A stretch of 63,061 nt of DNA. Source: Pseudomonas sp. K2I15 (GTDB lineage: Bacteria > Pseudomonadota > Gammaproteobacteria > Pseudomonadales > Pseudomonadaceae). Shown here one piece after another: positions 41,703-49,826 of the stretch (the first letter of the stretch is position 1; each line of letters opens with the position of its first letter). The notes under the pieces are model-generated. The model searched no databases. It was not told the DNA's origin and saw only the letters and a list, made by a program, of their open reading frames with translations. The stretch lies in contig NZ_NIXO01000038.1 in NCBI RefSeq assembly GCF_002204795.1, positions 1 to 63,061 of the forward strand. The letters run 5' to 3'. The translations under genes were made by a program, and so were the position numbers.

Positions 41703-42497
41703 TTACTTGATCAGACCACCCAGCGGCGAGGAGGCGCTGGCGTAAAGTTTTTTCGGCATGCGCCCGGCAAGGTACGCCAGGCGGCCCGCGACAATGGCGT
41801 GTTGCATGGCTTCAGCCATCATGATCGGCTGCTGCGCATGGGCGATGGCCGAGTTCATCAGCACCGCATCGCAACCCAGCTCCATGGCGATGGTGGCGTC
41901 GGAGGCAGTGCCCACGCCCGCATCCACCAGCACGGGGATCTTGGCTTCTTCGAGGATGATCTGCAGGTTGTACGGGTTGCAGATGCCCAGCCCGGAACCG
42001 ATCAGACCGGCCAGCGGCATCACGGCGATACAGCCGATTTCTGCCAGTTGGCGCGCGATGATCGGGTCATCGCTGGTGTAGACCATCACGTCGAAGCCTT
42101 CCTTGACCAGGGTTTCGGCGGCCTTGAGGGTTTCGATCACGTTGGGGAACAGGGTTTTCTGGTCGGCCAGTACTTCCAGCTTCACCAGGTTGTGGCCGTC
42201 GAGCAGCTCACGGGCCAGGCGGCAGGTGCGCACGGCTTCGATGGCGTCGTAGCAACCGGCAGTGTTCGGCAAGAAGGTGTAGCGATCCGGCGACAGCACT
42301 TCGAGCAGGTTCGGCTCGCCTTCGATCTGGCCGAGGTTGGTGCGGCGCACGGCGAAGGTGACGATCTCGGCGCCCGAGGCTTCGATGGCCAGGCGGGTTT
42401 CTTCCATGTCGCGGTACTTGCCGGTGCCGACCAGCAAACGCGACTGGTAGGTACGACCGGCCAGGACGAAGGGCTTGTCGCTACGAACGATGCTCAT
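41703..42497 (-). CDS. thiG: Thiazole synthase
   Basis: A 264-residue TIM-barrel enzyme forming the thiazole phosphate of thiamine from deoxyxylulose phosphate, dehydroglycine and the ThiS thiocarboxylate. Conserved blocks are FVLAGRTYQSRLLVGTGKY, VKLEVLADQKTLFPN and IPVLVDAGVGTASDATIAME. It follows thiS by 65 bp in the same direction. No thiamine (TPP) riboswitch is visible before thiS. Confidence 0.95.
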   Translation of the reverse strand: MSIVRSDKPFVLAGRTYQSRLLVGTGKYRDMEETRLAIEASGAEIVTFAVRRTNLGQIEGEPNLLEVLSPDRYTFLPNTAGCYDAIEAVRTCRLARELLDGHNLVKLEVLADQKTLFPNVIETLKAAETLVKEGFDVMVYTSDDPIIARQLAEIGCIAVMPLAGLIGSGLGICNPYNLQIILEEAKIPVLVDAGVGTASDATIAMELGCDAVLMNSAIAHAQQPIMMAEAMQHAIVAGRLAYLAGRMPKKLYASASSPLGGLIK

Positions 42498-42562
42498 GGG
42501 AAATCCTCGAGTTTGGGTGAGGTTCTGCAGAATGCGGGTTGGCGCCCTTGAGCGGCAGGCGA

Positions 42563-42763
42563 CTAGCCGCCGCCGATGGCGTGGACCACTTCGACCTGGT
42601 CACCTTCGGTGAGCGCAGTTTCGGCGTGCTGGCTACGCGGGACGATATCCAGGTTGAGCTCCACTGCGACGCGGCGTCCGGTGAGGTCCAGACGAGTCAG
42701 CAGGGCCGCAACGGTTTCACCGTCGGGCAGTTCTAAGGATTCGCCGTTCAACTGAATGCGCAT
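42563..42763 (-). CDS. thiS: Sulfur carrier protein ThiS
   Basis: A 66-residue ubiquitin-fold sulfur carrier ending in VVHAIGGG. The terminal Gly-Gly becomes the thiocarboxylate that gives sulfur to ThiG. The ATG at 42763 (MRIQLNGES) is the family start; the frame is open upstream into the DUF423 gene but does not look like ThiS there. Confidence 0.95.
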   Translation of the reverse strand: MRIQLNGESLELPDGETVAALLTRLDLTGRRVAVELNLDIVPRSQHAETALTEGDQVEVVHAIGGG

Positions 42764-42854
42764 GCCACGGGCCGCCATCGTTTTTAGGGGCCAGCATTCT
42801 AGCGTGATCGGCGGTGATGACCCAAGCCCTCCGGTCAGCAACCTGGCGCAAGCT

Positions 42855-43232
42855 TCAGGCGGCTTGCAGGCGCCACGCAGCGAGACCCAGGAAGAACCAG
42901 CCAATCAAGAACGCCAGCCCACCGAACGGGGTGATGATGCCGAGCTTGCTGATGCCGGTCATGGTCAGCACATACAGGCTGCCGGAGAACAGTAGGATGC
43001 CGACAGCAAAGGACACGCCTGCCCACGTCACCAGCCGGCCCGGAATGTGCGCAGCCAGCAGCGCCACGCCGAACAGCGCCAAGGTGTGCACCAGTTGGTA
43101 GGTCACGCCGGTGTGGAAAATCGCCAGGTAGTCGGCGCTCAGGCGGTTTTTCAGGCCGTGGGCGGCAAACGCGCCAAGGGCCACGCCAGTGAAACCGAAA
43201 AAGGCAGCCAGCATCAGAAAGCCACGCAACAT
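42855..43232 (-). CDS. DUF423 family membrane protein
   Basis: A 125-residue membrane protein with four hydrophobic helices and the conserved N-terminal GFTGVALGAFAAHGLKNRLS and YQLVHTLALFGVALL. It matches the DUF423 (YgdD/YwdK) family, whose function is unknown. It is divergent from mtgA and upstream of thiS. Confidence 0.92.
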   Translation of the reverse strand: MLRGFLMLAAFFGFTGVALGAFAAHGLKNRLSADYLAIFHTGVTYQLVHTLALFGVALLAAHIPGRLVTWAGVSFAVGILLFSGSLYVLTMTGISKLGIITPFGGLAFLIGWFFLGLAAWRLQAA

Positions 43233-43244
43233 GAGGAACTCCAG

Positions 43245-43273
43245 TCAGACTCAGTGGGCAGGGTCTGTATAAT
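43245..43273 (+). promoter_or_regulatory. Putative sigma-70 promoter of mtgA
   Basis: TATAAT at 43268-43273 is a perfect -10 box, 33 bp upstream of the mtgA start. The hexamer 17 bp upstream, TCAGAC, is a poor -35. Inferred from sequence only. Confidence 0.4.
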
Positions 43274-43306
43274 GGCCCGCTCAACGGGTTCGGCCAAGCC
43301 ATCTCT

Positions 43307-44029
43307 ATGCTGCGTCTCCTCTTCAAGCGTTTTCTCAAAGTCCTCAAGTGGTTTGCCATCGGCAGTGTGTTGCTGGTGCTGCTGTTTCGTGTCGTGCCGC
43401 CTCCGGGCACTGCACTGATGGTTGAGCGCAAGGTCGAATCCTGGGTCGACGGCGAGCCGATTGACGTGCAGCGCACGTGGGTGCCGTGGGATCAGATTTC
43501 CGACGAACTTAAAGTGGCGGTGATGGCGGGCGAAGATCAGCGCTTCCCGCAGCATTGGGGTTTTGATTTCGGCGCGATCCAGGCGGCGTTGCTGCATAAC
43601 GAGCGCGGCGGTTCGATTCGCGGCGCCAGCACCTTGAGCCAGCAGGTGTCGAAGAACCTGTTTTTGTGGACCGGCCGCAGCTATTTGCGCAAGGGGCTGG
43701 AAGCCTGGTTTACCGGGCTGATCGAGATTTTCTGGCCCAAGCAGCGGATTCTTGAGGTGTACCTCAATAGCGTGGAGTGGGATGAAGGCGTGTTTGGCGC
43801 AGAAGCGGCGGCGCGGCATCACTTTGGGGTGAGTGCCAAGGCGCTGACCCGCCAGCAGGCAAGCTACCTGGCGGCTGTGCTGCCTAACCCGCGGGTGTGG
43901 AGTGCCAGCCATCCAACGTCATATGTGGCGCGACGGGCCGCGTGGATTCGGCAGCAGATGAGTCAGCTGGGTGGCGACAGTTACCTGAACGAGCTGAACA
44001 ACTCGCGCAAGGCGCCTTGGGCTGACTGA
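43307..44029 (+). CDS. mtgA: Monofunctional peptidoglycan glycosyltransferase
   Basis: A 240-residue GT51 enzyme that polymerises lipid II into glycan strands at the periplasmic face. It has one N-terminal anchor (FAIGSVLLVLLFRVV, about residues 16-30), the catalytic Glu76 in VMAGEDQRFPQHWGFDF, and the GASTLSQQVSKNLFLW and RILEVYLNSVEWDEGVFGAE motifs. There is no transpeptidase domain. Transcribed alone; a REPIN follows. Confidence 0.95.
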   Translation: MLRLLFKRFLKVLKWFAIGSVLLVLLFRVVPPPGTALMVERKVESWVDGEPIDVQRTWVPWDQISDELKVAVMAGEDQRFPQHWGFDFGAIQAALLHNERGGSIRGASTLSQQVSKNLFLWTGRSYLRKGLEAWFTGLIEIFWPKQRILEVYLNSVEWDEGVFGAEAAARHHFGVSAKALTRQQASYLAAVLPNPRVWSASHPTSYVARRAAWIRQQMSQLGGDSYLNELNNSRKAPWAD

Positions 44030-44042
44030 CACCACACAAAAC

Positions 44043-44137
44043 AAATGTGGGAGCGGGCTTGCTCGCGAAAGCGGTGGATCAGTCACCTGATATATGACTG
44101 ACATACCGCCTTCGCGAGCAAGCCCGCTCCCACATTT
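44043..44137. repeat. REPIN, family A, between mtgA and rpoH
   Basis: GTGGGAGCGGGCTTGCTCGC (from 44047) pairs with TTCGCGAGCAAGCCCGCTCC (from 44111) and on into CACATTT. It lies between the ends of the convergent mtgA and rpoH genes and can serve as a two-way terminator. Confidence 0.88.
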
Positions 44138-44163
44138 CGATCGTGCTGTCTTGGCTACCTGTG

Positions 44164-45018
44164 TCAGGCGGCGATCGACAGTTTCAGCTTGTTCATCGCA
44201 CTCTTCTCAAGCTGACGAATCCGCTCAGCCGACACGTTGTACTTCTGCGCCAGGTCGTGCAGCGTGGCTTTTTCTTCTGCCAACCAACGTTGGTAGAGGA
44301 TGTCACGGCTACGGTCGTCCAGCACTTCCAGCGCTTCGTGCAGGTTGTGGTTGGAGTTGTCGCTCCAGTCGGCATCTTCCAGTTGACGCGCCGGGTCGTA
44401 CCGGTGGTCTTCCAGGTAGTTGGCCGGCGATTGGAAAGCACTGTCGTCGTCCGCTTCGGCGGCCGGGTCGAAGGCCATGTCATGGCCGGTCAGGCGGCTT
44501 TCCATCTCGCGCACTTCACGTGGCTCAACGCCAAGGCTTTCGGCCACGCGATGCACTTCTTCGTTGTTCAGCCACGCCAGGCGTTTCTTCTGGCTGCGCA
44601 GGTTGAAGAACAGCTTACGCTGGGCCTTGGTGGTCGCGACCTTCACGATGCGCCAGTTGCGCAGGATGAATTCGTGAATTTCCGCCTTGATCCAGTGCAC
44701 AGCAAACGACACCAGGCGCACACCCATTTCCGGGTTGAAGCGCTTTACCGCTTTCATCAGGCCAACGTTGCCTTCCTGAATCAGGTCAGCCTGGGCCAAG
44801 CCGTAGCCGGAATAGCTACGGGCGATATGTACGACAAAACGCAGGTGGGCGAGCACCATCTGCCGAGCCGCCCCCAAATCCTGCTCATAGTAGAGACTCT
44901 CGGCCAGTTCACGCTCCTGCTCGGGCGTCAGCAATGGAATGCTGTTGACCGTGTGCACATAGGCCTCCAGGTTCGCACCCGGGACCAAGGCATAAGCAGG
45001 TTGCAAAGAAGTGGTCAT
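44164..45018 (-). CDS. rpoH: RNA polymerase sigma-32 factor
   Basis: A 284-residue heat-shock sigma factor. It has region 2 (RFVVHIARSYSGYGLAQADL, then QEGNVGLMKAVKRFNPEMG), the RpoH box around QRKLFFNLR, and region 4 (HDLAQKYNVSAERIRQLEKS). The start at 45018 (MTTSLQPAYAL) gives the same length as P. aeruginosa RpoH; the frame is open 24 codons upstream, into the promoter region. It lies downstream of ftsYEX, as in most gamma-proteobacteria, but has its own predicted stress promoter. Confidence 0.96.
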   Translation of the reverse strand: MTTSLQPAYALVPGANLEAYVHTVNSIPLLTPEQERELAESLYYEQDLGAARQMVLAHLRFVVHIARSYSGYGLAQADLIQEGNVGLMKAVKRFNPEMGVRLVSFAVHWIKAEIHEFILRNWRIVKVATTKAQRKLFFNLRSQKKRLAWLNNEEVHRVAESLGVEPREVREMESRLTGHDMAFDPAAEADDDSAFQSPANYLEDHRYDPARQLEDADWSDNSNHNLHEALEVLDDRSRDILYQRWLAEEKATLHDLAQKYNVSAERIRQLEKSAMNKLKLSIAA

Positions 45019-45066
45019 ACGAAAAAACCTCCGACTCACATAACTCGTGCAGTTCAGCACTGCGAA

Positions 45067-45095
45067 AATTGACCGGGAACCGTAGGACAAGTTCC
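45067..45095 (-). promoter_or_regulatory. Predicted sigma-E/AlgU promoter of rpoH
   Basis: On the minus strand GGAACTT (45095-45089) is followed after 16 nt by TCAA (45072-45069), a good match to the extracytoplasmic sigma-E/AlgU type GAACTT-N16-TCnnA. P. aeruginosa rpoH is known to have an AlgU-dependent promoter. The -35 box is part of the palindrome GGGAAC (45075-45080) / GTTCCC (45091-45096), and a wider dyad ATTGACCG (45068-45075) / CGGTCAAT (45110-45117) surrounds it. Confidence 0.65.
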
Positions 45096-45147
45096 CTAAA
45101 CCACTGATACGGTCAATACAAACGAAACCACATTACCGTGACATTAA

Positions 45148-46170
45148 CTACTTGGGCGCCAGCTCACGTAAATGCCGTGCGACCGCAATCCAAGCACCGA
45201 TATACCCCAAGAGCACTGCCCCAAGCAACAATGACAGACCATCGGCTGCCGGTACGCCAGCCAGGGCAAAATCACTGCCGTACAAGCCGGCGAGCCCCAC
45301 AACCGCGTCGTTCAGCCAGTTCAGGCCAAAAGCCAGCACGCCCCAGGACAGAATCCCCGCACCGAAGCCATAAAGCGCGCCCATGTACAGAAATGGACGA
45401 CGCACATAGCTGTCTGTGCCGCCGACGAGTTTAATCACTTCTATCTCGGTGCGGCGGTTTTCAATATGAAGACGAATGGTATTGCCTATCACCAAAAGTA
45501 ATGCAGAAACCAGCAACACCGTCAGGCCGAACACAAACCGGTCGCCCAGCTTGAGAATCGCCGCCAAACGCTCTACCCAGACCAGGTCAAGTTGTGCCTG
45601 CTGGACCTTCGGCAGCTCTGCAAGTTTTTGTCGCAGGGCTTCCAGGGTCGTCTTGTCGACTTCATTTGGTGTTACCAGCACTACGCCCGGCAGCGGGTTT
45701 TGCGGCAATTCCTTGAGCGCCTCGCCCAGGCCGGATTGTTGCTGGAACTCTTCCAGGGCTTGATCGCGGCTGATGTACTCAGCCTCGGCCACACCCGGGA
45801 GGCCTTTGATCTCGTCGCGCAGGGCTTCGCCGTCTTTGGCGCTGGCATCCAGGTCCAGGTACAGCGAAATCTGCGCCGCCCGCTGCCACGAGCCGCCAAG
45901 GCGCTCGACATTATTAAGCAGCAGCGACAAGCCCATCGGCAGGCTCAAGGCCACAGCCATTACCAAGCAGGTGAAGAAGCTGCCGATTGGCTGCTTGCCC
46001 AGGCGGCGCAGGCTGTCCACCAGGCTCGCACGGTGGCTTTCGATCCAGGCATGCACCAGGGTGCCGAAATCCGGGCCGTCGTCTTCGTCGCGTTTTTTCT
46101 TCTGTGGTTGCGGATCAGCCGGTTTTGGCGCGACGCGCTCGGAAACCTTCGGGCTGCGTGTAGCACTCAT
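45148..46170 (-). CDS. ftsX: Cell division protein FtsX
   Basis: A 340-residue membrane protein, longer than E. coli FtsX at the N-terminus by a charged segment (PKPADPQPQKKKRDEDDGPD). It has four helices: one at about residues 65-85, then three in the FtsX domain (VFGLTVLLVSALLLVIGN, FLYMGALYGFGAGILSWGVL, LSLLLGAVLLGYIGAWIAVA). With FtsE it forms an ABC-type complex that activates cell-wall hydrolases at the division site. It overlaps ftsE by 4 nt. Confidence 0.95.
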   Translation of the reverse strand: MSATRSPKVSERVAPKPADPQPQKKKRDEDDGPDFGTLVHAWIESHRASLVDSLRRLGKQPIGSFFTCLVMAVALSLPMGLSLLLNNVERLGGSWQRAAQISLYLDLDASAKDGEALRDEIKGLPGVAEAEYISRDQALEEFQQQSGLGEALKELPQNPLPGVVLVTPNEVDKTTLEALRQKLAELPKVQQAQLDLVWVERLAAILKLGDRFVFGLTVLLVSALLLVIGNTIRLHIENRRTEIEVIKLVGGTDSYVRRPFLYMGALYGFGAGILSWGVLAFGLNWLNDAVVGLAGLYGSDFALAGVPAADGLSLLLGAVLLGYIGAWIAVARHLRELAPK

Positions 46171-46838
46171 ACCCCAGCCTCCCCGTCACCGATCAGGCGG
46201 CCGCGTTGCAGGGTGAGCATGCGGTGGCGCATGCGGGCGATCAGTGCCAGGTCGTGACTGGCGATCAGCACGCTGGTGCCCAAGCGGTTGATGTCTTCGA
46301 ACACACCCATGATTTCTGCGGCCAGGCGCGGGTCGAGGTTACCGGTGGGTTCGTCCGCCAGCAGCAAGGCCGGGCGGTGCACGATAGCGCGGGCGATGCC
46401 GACGCGCTGTTGCTGGCCGGTGGACAGGTCGCCCGGGTACAGGTCGGTCTTGTCCGAGAGCGCCACGCGCTCCAGGGCCGAATCCACACGCTTGACGATT
46501 TCGGCCTTGGACAGCCCGAGAATCTGCAACGGCAAGGCGATGTTGTTGAACACCGTGCGATCAAACAGCAACTGGTGATTCTGGAACACCACGCCGATCT
46601 GCCGGCGCAAAAACGGAATCTGCGCGTTGCTGATGGTGGCCAGGTCCTGGCCCGCCAGCAGCAGTTTGCCGGTGGTTGGACGTTCCATGGCCAGCAGCAG
46701 GCGCAACAAGGTACTTTTACCGGCACCCGAATGGCCGGTCACAAACAAGAATTCGCCGCGACGCACCCGGAAACTCAGCTCGTGCAAGCCGACATGCCCG
46801 TTGGCGTAGCGTTTACCGACCTGTTCGAAACGAATCAT
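46167..46838 (-). CDS. ftsE: Cell division ATP-binding protein FtsE
   Basis: A 223-residue ABC ATPase with Walker A VTGHSGAGKSTLLRL (residues about 34-48), signature LSTGQQQRVGIARAI and Walker B LLLADEPTGNLDP. It is the cytosolic partner of FtsX. It overlaps both ftsY and ftsX by 4 nt, so the three genes are translated together. Confidence 0.96.
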   Translation of the reverse strand: MIRFEQVGKRYANGHVGLHELSFRVRRGEFLFVTGHSGAGKSTLLRLLLAMERPTTGKLLLAGQDLATISNAQIPFLRRQIGVVFQNHQLLFDRTVFNNIALPLQILGLSKAEIVKRVDSALERVALSDKTDLYPGDLSTGQQQRVGIARAIVHRPALLLADEPTGNLDPRLAAEIMGVFEDINRLGTSVLIASHDLALIARMRHRMLTLQRGRLIGDGEAGV

Positions 46839-48238
46839 GAACGCTCCCGCTCGGCAAACAACGCCTGTACAAAGGGTTCGGCTTCAAAAGTGCGCAGGTC
46901 GTCGATGCCTTCACCGACGCCGATATAACGAATCGGCAACCCGAACTGCTTGGCCAGGGCGAAGATCACGCCGCCCTTGGCCGTGCCGTCGAGCTTAGTC
47001 AATGCCAGGCCGGTCAGTTGGACCGTCTGGTGGAATTGTTTGGCCTGGCTGATGGCGTTCTGGCCAGTACCGGCGTCCAGCACCAGCAACACCTCGTGGG
47101 GCGCGTCGGCGTCGAGCTTGCCGATCACGCGGCGGACTTTCTTCAGCTCTTCCATCAGGTTGTCTTTGGTGTGCAGGCGACCGGCGGTATCGGCGATCAG
47201 CACATCAATGTTGCGCGCCTTGGCAGCCTGCACCGCATCGAAGATCACCGAAGCCGAATCGGCGCCGGTGTGCTGGGCGATCACCGGGATCTTGTTGCGC
47301 TCGCCCCAGACCTGCAATTGCTCCACGGCTGCGGCACGGAAGGTGTCACCGGCGGCAAGCATGACTTTCTTGCCTTCCAGTTGCAGCTTTTTGGCCAGCT
47401 TGCCGATGGTGGTGGTTTTGCCGGCGCCGTTGACGCCGACCACCAAAATGACAAACGGCTTGTTCTGCGTATTGATCACCAGCGGCTCTTCCACCGGCTT
47501 GAGCATATTGGCCAACTCGGCCTGCAGCGACTTGTAGAGCGCATCGGCGTCAGTCAGCTGCTTGCGCGCGACCTTATGGGTAAGACTCTGGATGATCACG
47601 GCGGTGGCTTCGACGCCCACGTCGGCAGTCAGCAGACGGGTTTCGATGTCTTCCAGCAATTCGTCATCGATGGTCTTTTTGCCGAGGAACAGGCTGGCCA
47701 TGCCTTCGCCGATGCTGGCGCTGGTCTTGCTCAGGCCTTGCTTGAGGCGGGCAAAGAAGCCGGTCTTGCTGGTTTCGGTGGGGGCGGCAGGTTCTTCGAT
47801 GATCGCTGGCGCGGCGACGACGACCGGCACAGGCTCGGCGACAACCGGCGCAGGCACTTCAACCACCGGCGGCGCTTCAACCACAACGGCCACCGGTTCC
47901 ACGACGGCCGGAATCGGCGGCGTCACGTGCTCGGCTTGCTCGTCTTCAACCAATGCCACAGGCTCTTCCGCCACCGGCAACACCAGCCACGGCTCGGGCT
48001 CGGGCGCAGGCTCTGGCTCAACCACCGGCTGCAACACCGGCTCCGCCATCGGCAACACCACCGGGGCCGGCGTTTCGGCAACCGGTTCGGCTTCTACTAT
48101 GGATTCAGGGATCGGTTCTGCTTGAACCTGCGGCTGTTCGACGACGGTTTCCTGCGGCTTTTTGCGCAGCCATCCGAACAGGCCTTTTTTCTCGCCAGCC
48201 GCAGCTGGGGTCTTCTTGTCGTCGTTGGAACCAAACAT
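46835..48238 (-). CDS. ftsY: Signal recognition particle receptor FtsY
   Basis: A 467-residue SRP GTPase. The first 160 or so residues are an acidic, Pro/Val/Glu-rich A domain with repeated short runs such as EPVPVVVAAPA. The NG domain then carries VVGVNGAGKTTTIGKLAKKL, DTFRAAAVEQL, DTAGRLHTK and TKLDGTAKGG. It docks SRP-bound ribosomes to the membrane for co-translational insertion. ATG at 48238 (MFGSNDDKK) is the family start; the frame continues 11 codons upstream through a hairpin. Confidence 0.94.
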   Translation of the reverse strand: MFGSNDDKKTPAAAGEKKGLFGWLRKKPQETVVEQPQVQAEPIPESIVEAEPVAETPAPVVLPMAEPVLQPVVEPEPAPEPEPWLVLPVAEEPVALVEDEQAEHVTPPIPAVVEPVAVVVEAPPVVEVPAPVVAEPVPVVVAAPAIIEEPAAPTETSKTGFFARLKQGLSKTSASIGEGMASLFLGKKTIDDELLEDIETRLLTADVGVEATAVIIQSLTHKVARKQLTDADALYKSLQAELANMLKPVEEPLVINTQNKPFVILVVGVNGAGKTTTIGKLAKKLQLEGKKVMLAAGDTFRAAAVEQLQVWGERNKIPVIAQHTGADSASVIFDAVQAAKARNIDVLIADTAGRLHTKDNLMEELKKVRRVIGKLDADAPHEVLLVLDAGTGQNAISQAKQFHQTVQLTGLALTKLDGTAKGGVIFALAKQFGLPIRYIGVGEGIDDLRTFEAEPFVQALFAERERS

Positions 48239-48260
48239 GGAGACGGCTATCTCAAGGTAG

Positions 48261-48282
48261 CGACGCGCCAAGGGGCGCGTCG
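48261..48282 (-). promoter_or_regulatory. Strong hairpin in the ftsY 5' untranslated region
   Basis: CGACGCGCC (48261-48269) pairs perfectly with GGCGCGTCG (48274-48282) around a 4-nt loop, 22 nt upstream of the ftsY ATG. No U-tract follows in the minus direction, so it is not a usual terminator. It may protect the 5' end or modulate translation of ftsYEX. The rest of the 232-bp gap up to 48470 should hold promoters for both divergent units, but none is convincing. Confidence 0.45.
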
Positions 48283-48470
48283 GTAAATAAAATTCGATGC
48301 GTAACAGACTGTTTTTTAGCCAGCTCGTTCATGCGCAACATTTTGTAAGGCCTAAATAGGGCCTCAACAAGACAGCCGTAGTGGCCGTCCCTAGGTCGGA
48401 TCAGTATCCTAGCACCTCCTCGCCCGCCGACGCTAAGACCAAGCGGGCAGCTCAACAGGTTTAAAAACGA

Positions 48471-49826
48471 ATGAATGCTCTAGCCCGCCGCGCCGCAGGC
48501 CTGCTGCTCAGCACAGTTTGTCTGCCCCTTTCAGCTTTGGCTGCCGACCCACAACCCACCCACGAATTCACCCTGGACAACGGCCTCAAGGTCGTCGTGC
48601 GCGAAGACCATCGCGCCCCGGTGGTGGTTTCCCAGGTCTGGTACAAGGTTGGCTCGAGCTACGAAACCCCGGGCCAGACCGGTTTGTCCCACGCCCTGGA
48701 ACACATGATGTTCAAGGGCAGCGCCAAGGTCGGCCCAGGCGAAGCCTCGTTGATCCTGCGTGACCTGGGCGCCGAAGAAAACGCTTTCACCAGTGATGAC
48801 TACACCGCGTACTACCAAGTGCTGGCCCGCGACCGCCTGGGCGTTGCCTTTGAGCTGGAAGCCGACCGCATGGCCAGCCTGCGCTTGCCGGCCGACGAGT
48901 TCAGCCGCGAGATCGAGGTGATCAAGGAAGAGCGCCGCATGCGCACCGACGACAACCCGATGTCCAAGGCCTACGAGCGCTTCAAGGCCATGGCGTACCC
49001 GGCCAGCGGGTACCACACGCCGACCATCGGCTGGATGGCCGACCTTGAACGCATGAAGGTCGAAGAGCTGCGCCACTGGTACCAATCCTGGTACGTGCCG
49101 AACAACGCCACGCTGGTAGTGGTGGGCGACGTGACCCCGGACGAAGTCAAAACCCTGGCCCAGCGTTACTTCGGCCCGATCCCCAAGCGCGACGTGCCAC
49201 CGGCAAAAATCCCGCTGGAACTGGCCGAGCCCGGCGAACGCCTGCTGACCCTGCGCGTACAGACCAAACTGCCGAGCGTAATCCTTGGTTTCAACGTGCC
49301 TAGCCTCGCCACCGCTGAAGACAAACGCTCGGTCAACGCCCTGCGCCTGATCTCGGCCCTGCTGGATGGTGGCTACAGCGCGCGCATTTCGACGCAACTG
49401 GAGCGCGGTGAAGAACTGGTGTCCGGCGGCTCGTCGAGCTACGACGCCTACACCCGCGGTGACAGCCTGTTCACCCTGACCGCCACACCGAACCTGCAGA
49501 AGAAAAAAACCGTTGCCCAGGCTGAAGCCGGCCTGTGGCGCCTGCTGGACGAGCTGAAGGCCAAGCCACCGAGCGCTGACGAACTGGAGCGGATTCGCGC
49601 CCAGGTCATCGCCGGCGTGGTTTACCAGCGCGACTCGATCACCAGCCAGGCCACCGCCATCGGCTCCCTGGAGACGGTCGGCCTGTCCTGGAAACTCATG
49701 GACACCGAGCTTGCCGAGCTGCAAAGCGTCACCGCCGAAGACATCCAGAAAGCTGCACGCACCTATTTCACCCGCGAACGTCTCAGCGTCGCCCATGTTT
49801 TGCCTGAGGAGACCGCTCATGAGTGA
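48471..49826 (+). CDS. M16 family zinc peptidase, active subunit
   Basis: A 451-residue pitrilysin-type peptidase with a signal peptide (residues 1-25, cleavage after SALAA). The inverted zinc motif is His74-x-x-Glu77-His78 in LSHALEHMMF, with the third ligand near Glu153/154 in IEVIKEERRM. It should degrade peptides in the periplasm. It overlaps by 8 nt with a second M16 gene lacking the zinc site. Such catalytic/non-catalytic pairs form heterodimers in this family. Confidence 0.92.
   Translation: MNALARRAAGLLLSTVCLPLSALAADPQPTHEFTLDNGLKVVVREDHRAPVVVSQVWYKVGSSYETPGQTGLSHALEHMMFKGSAKVGPGEASLILRDLGAEENAFTSDDYTAYYQVLARDRLGVAFELEADRMASLRLPADEFSREIEVIKEERRMRTDDNPMSKAYERFKAMAYPASGYHTPTIGWMADLERMKVEELRHWYQSWYVPNNATLVVVGDVTPDEVKTLAQRYFGPIPKRDVPPAKIPLELAEPGERLLTLRVQTKLPSVILGFNVPSLATAEDKRSVNALRLISALLDGGYSARISTQLERGEELVSGGSSSYDAYTRGDSLFTLTATPNLQKKKTVAQAEAGLWRLLDELKAKPPSADELERIRAQVIAGVVYQRDSITSQATAIGSLETVGLSWKLMDTELAELQSVTAEDIQKAARTYFTRERLSVAHVLPEETAHE

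Noticed and set aside
42764..42854. TPP riboswitch before thiS
   Set aside because: The gap to the DUF423 gene is only 91 bp and shows no TPP-box sequence; thiG-thiS appear to lack one here.
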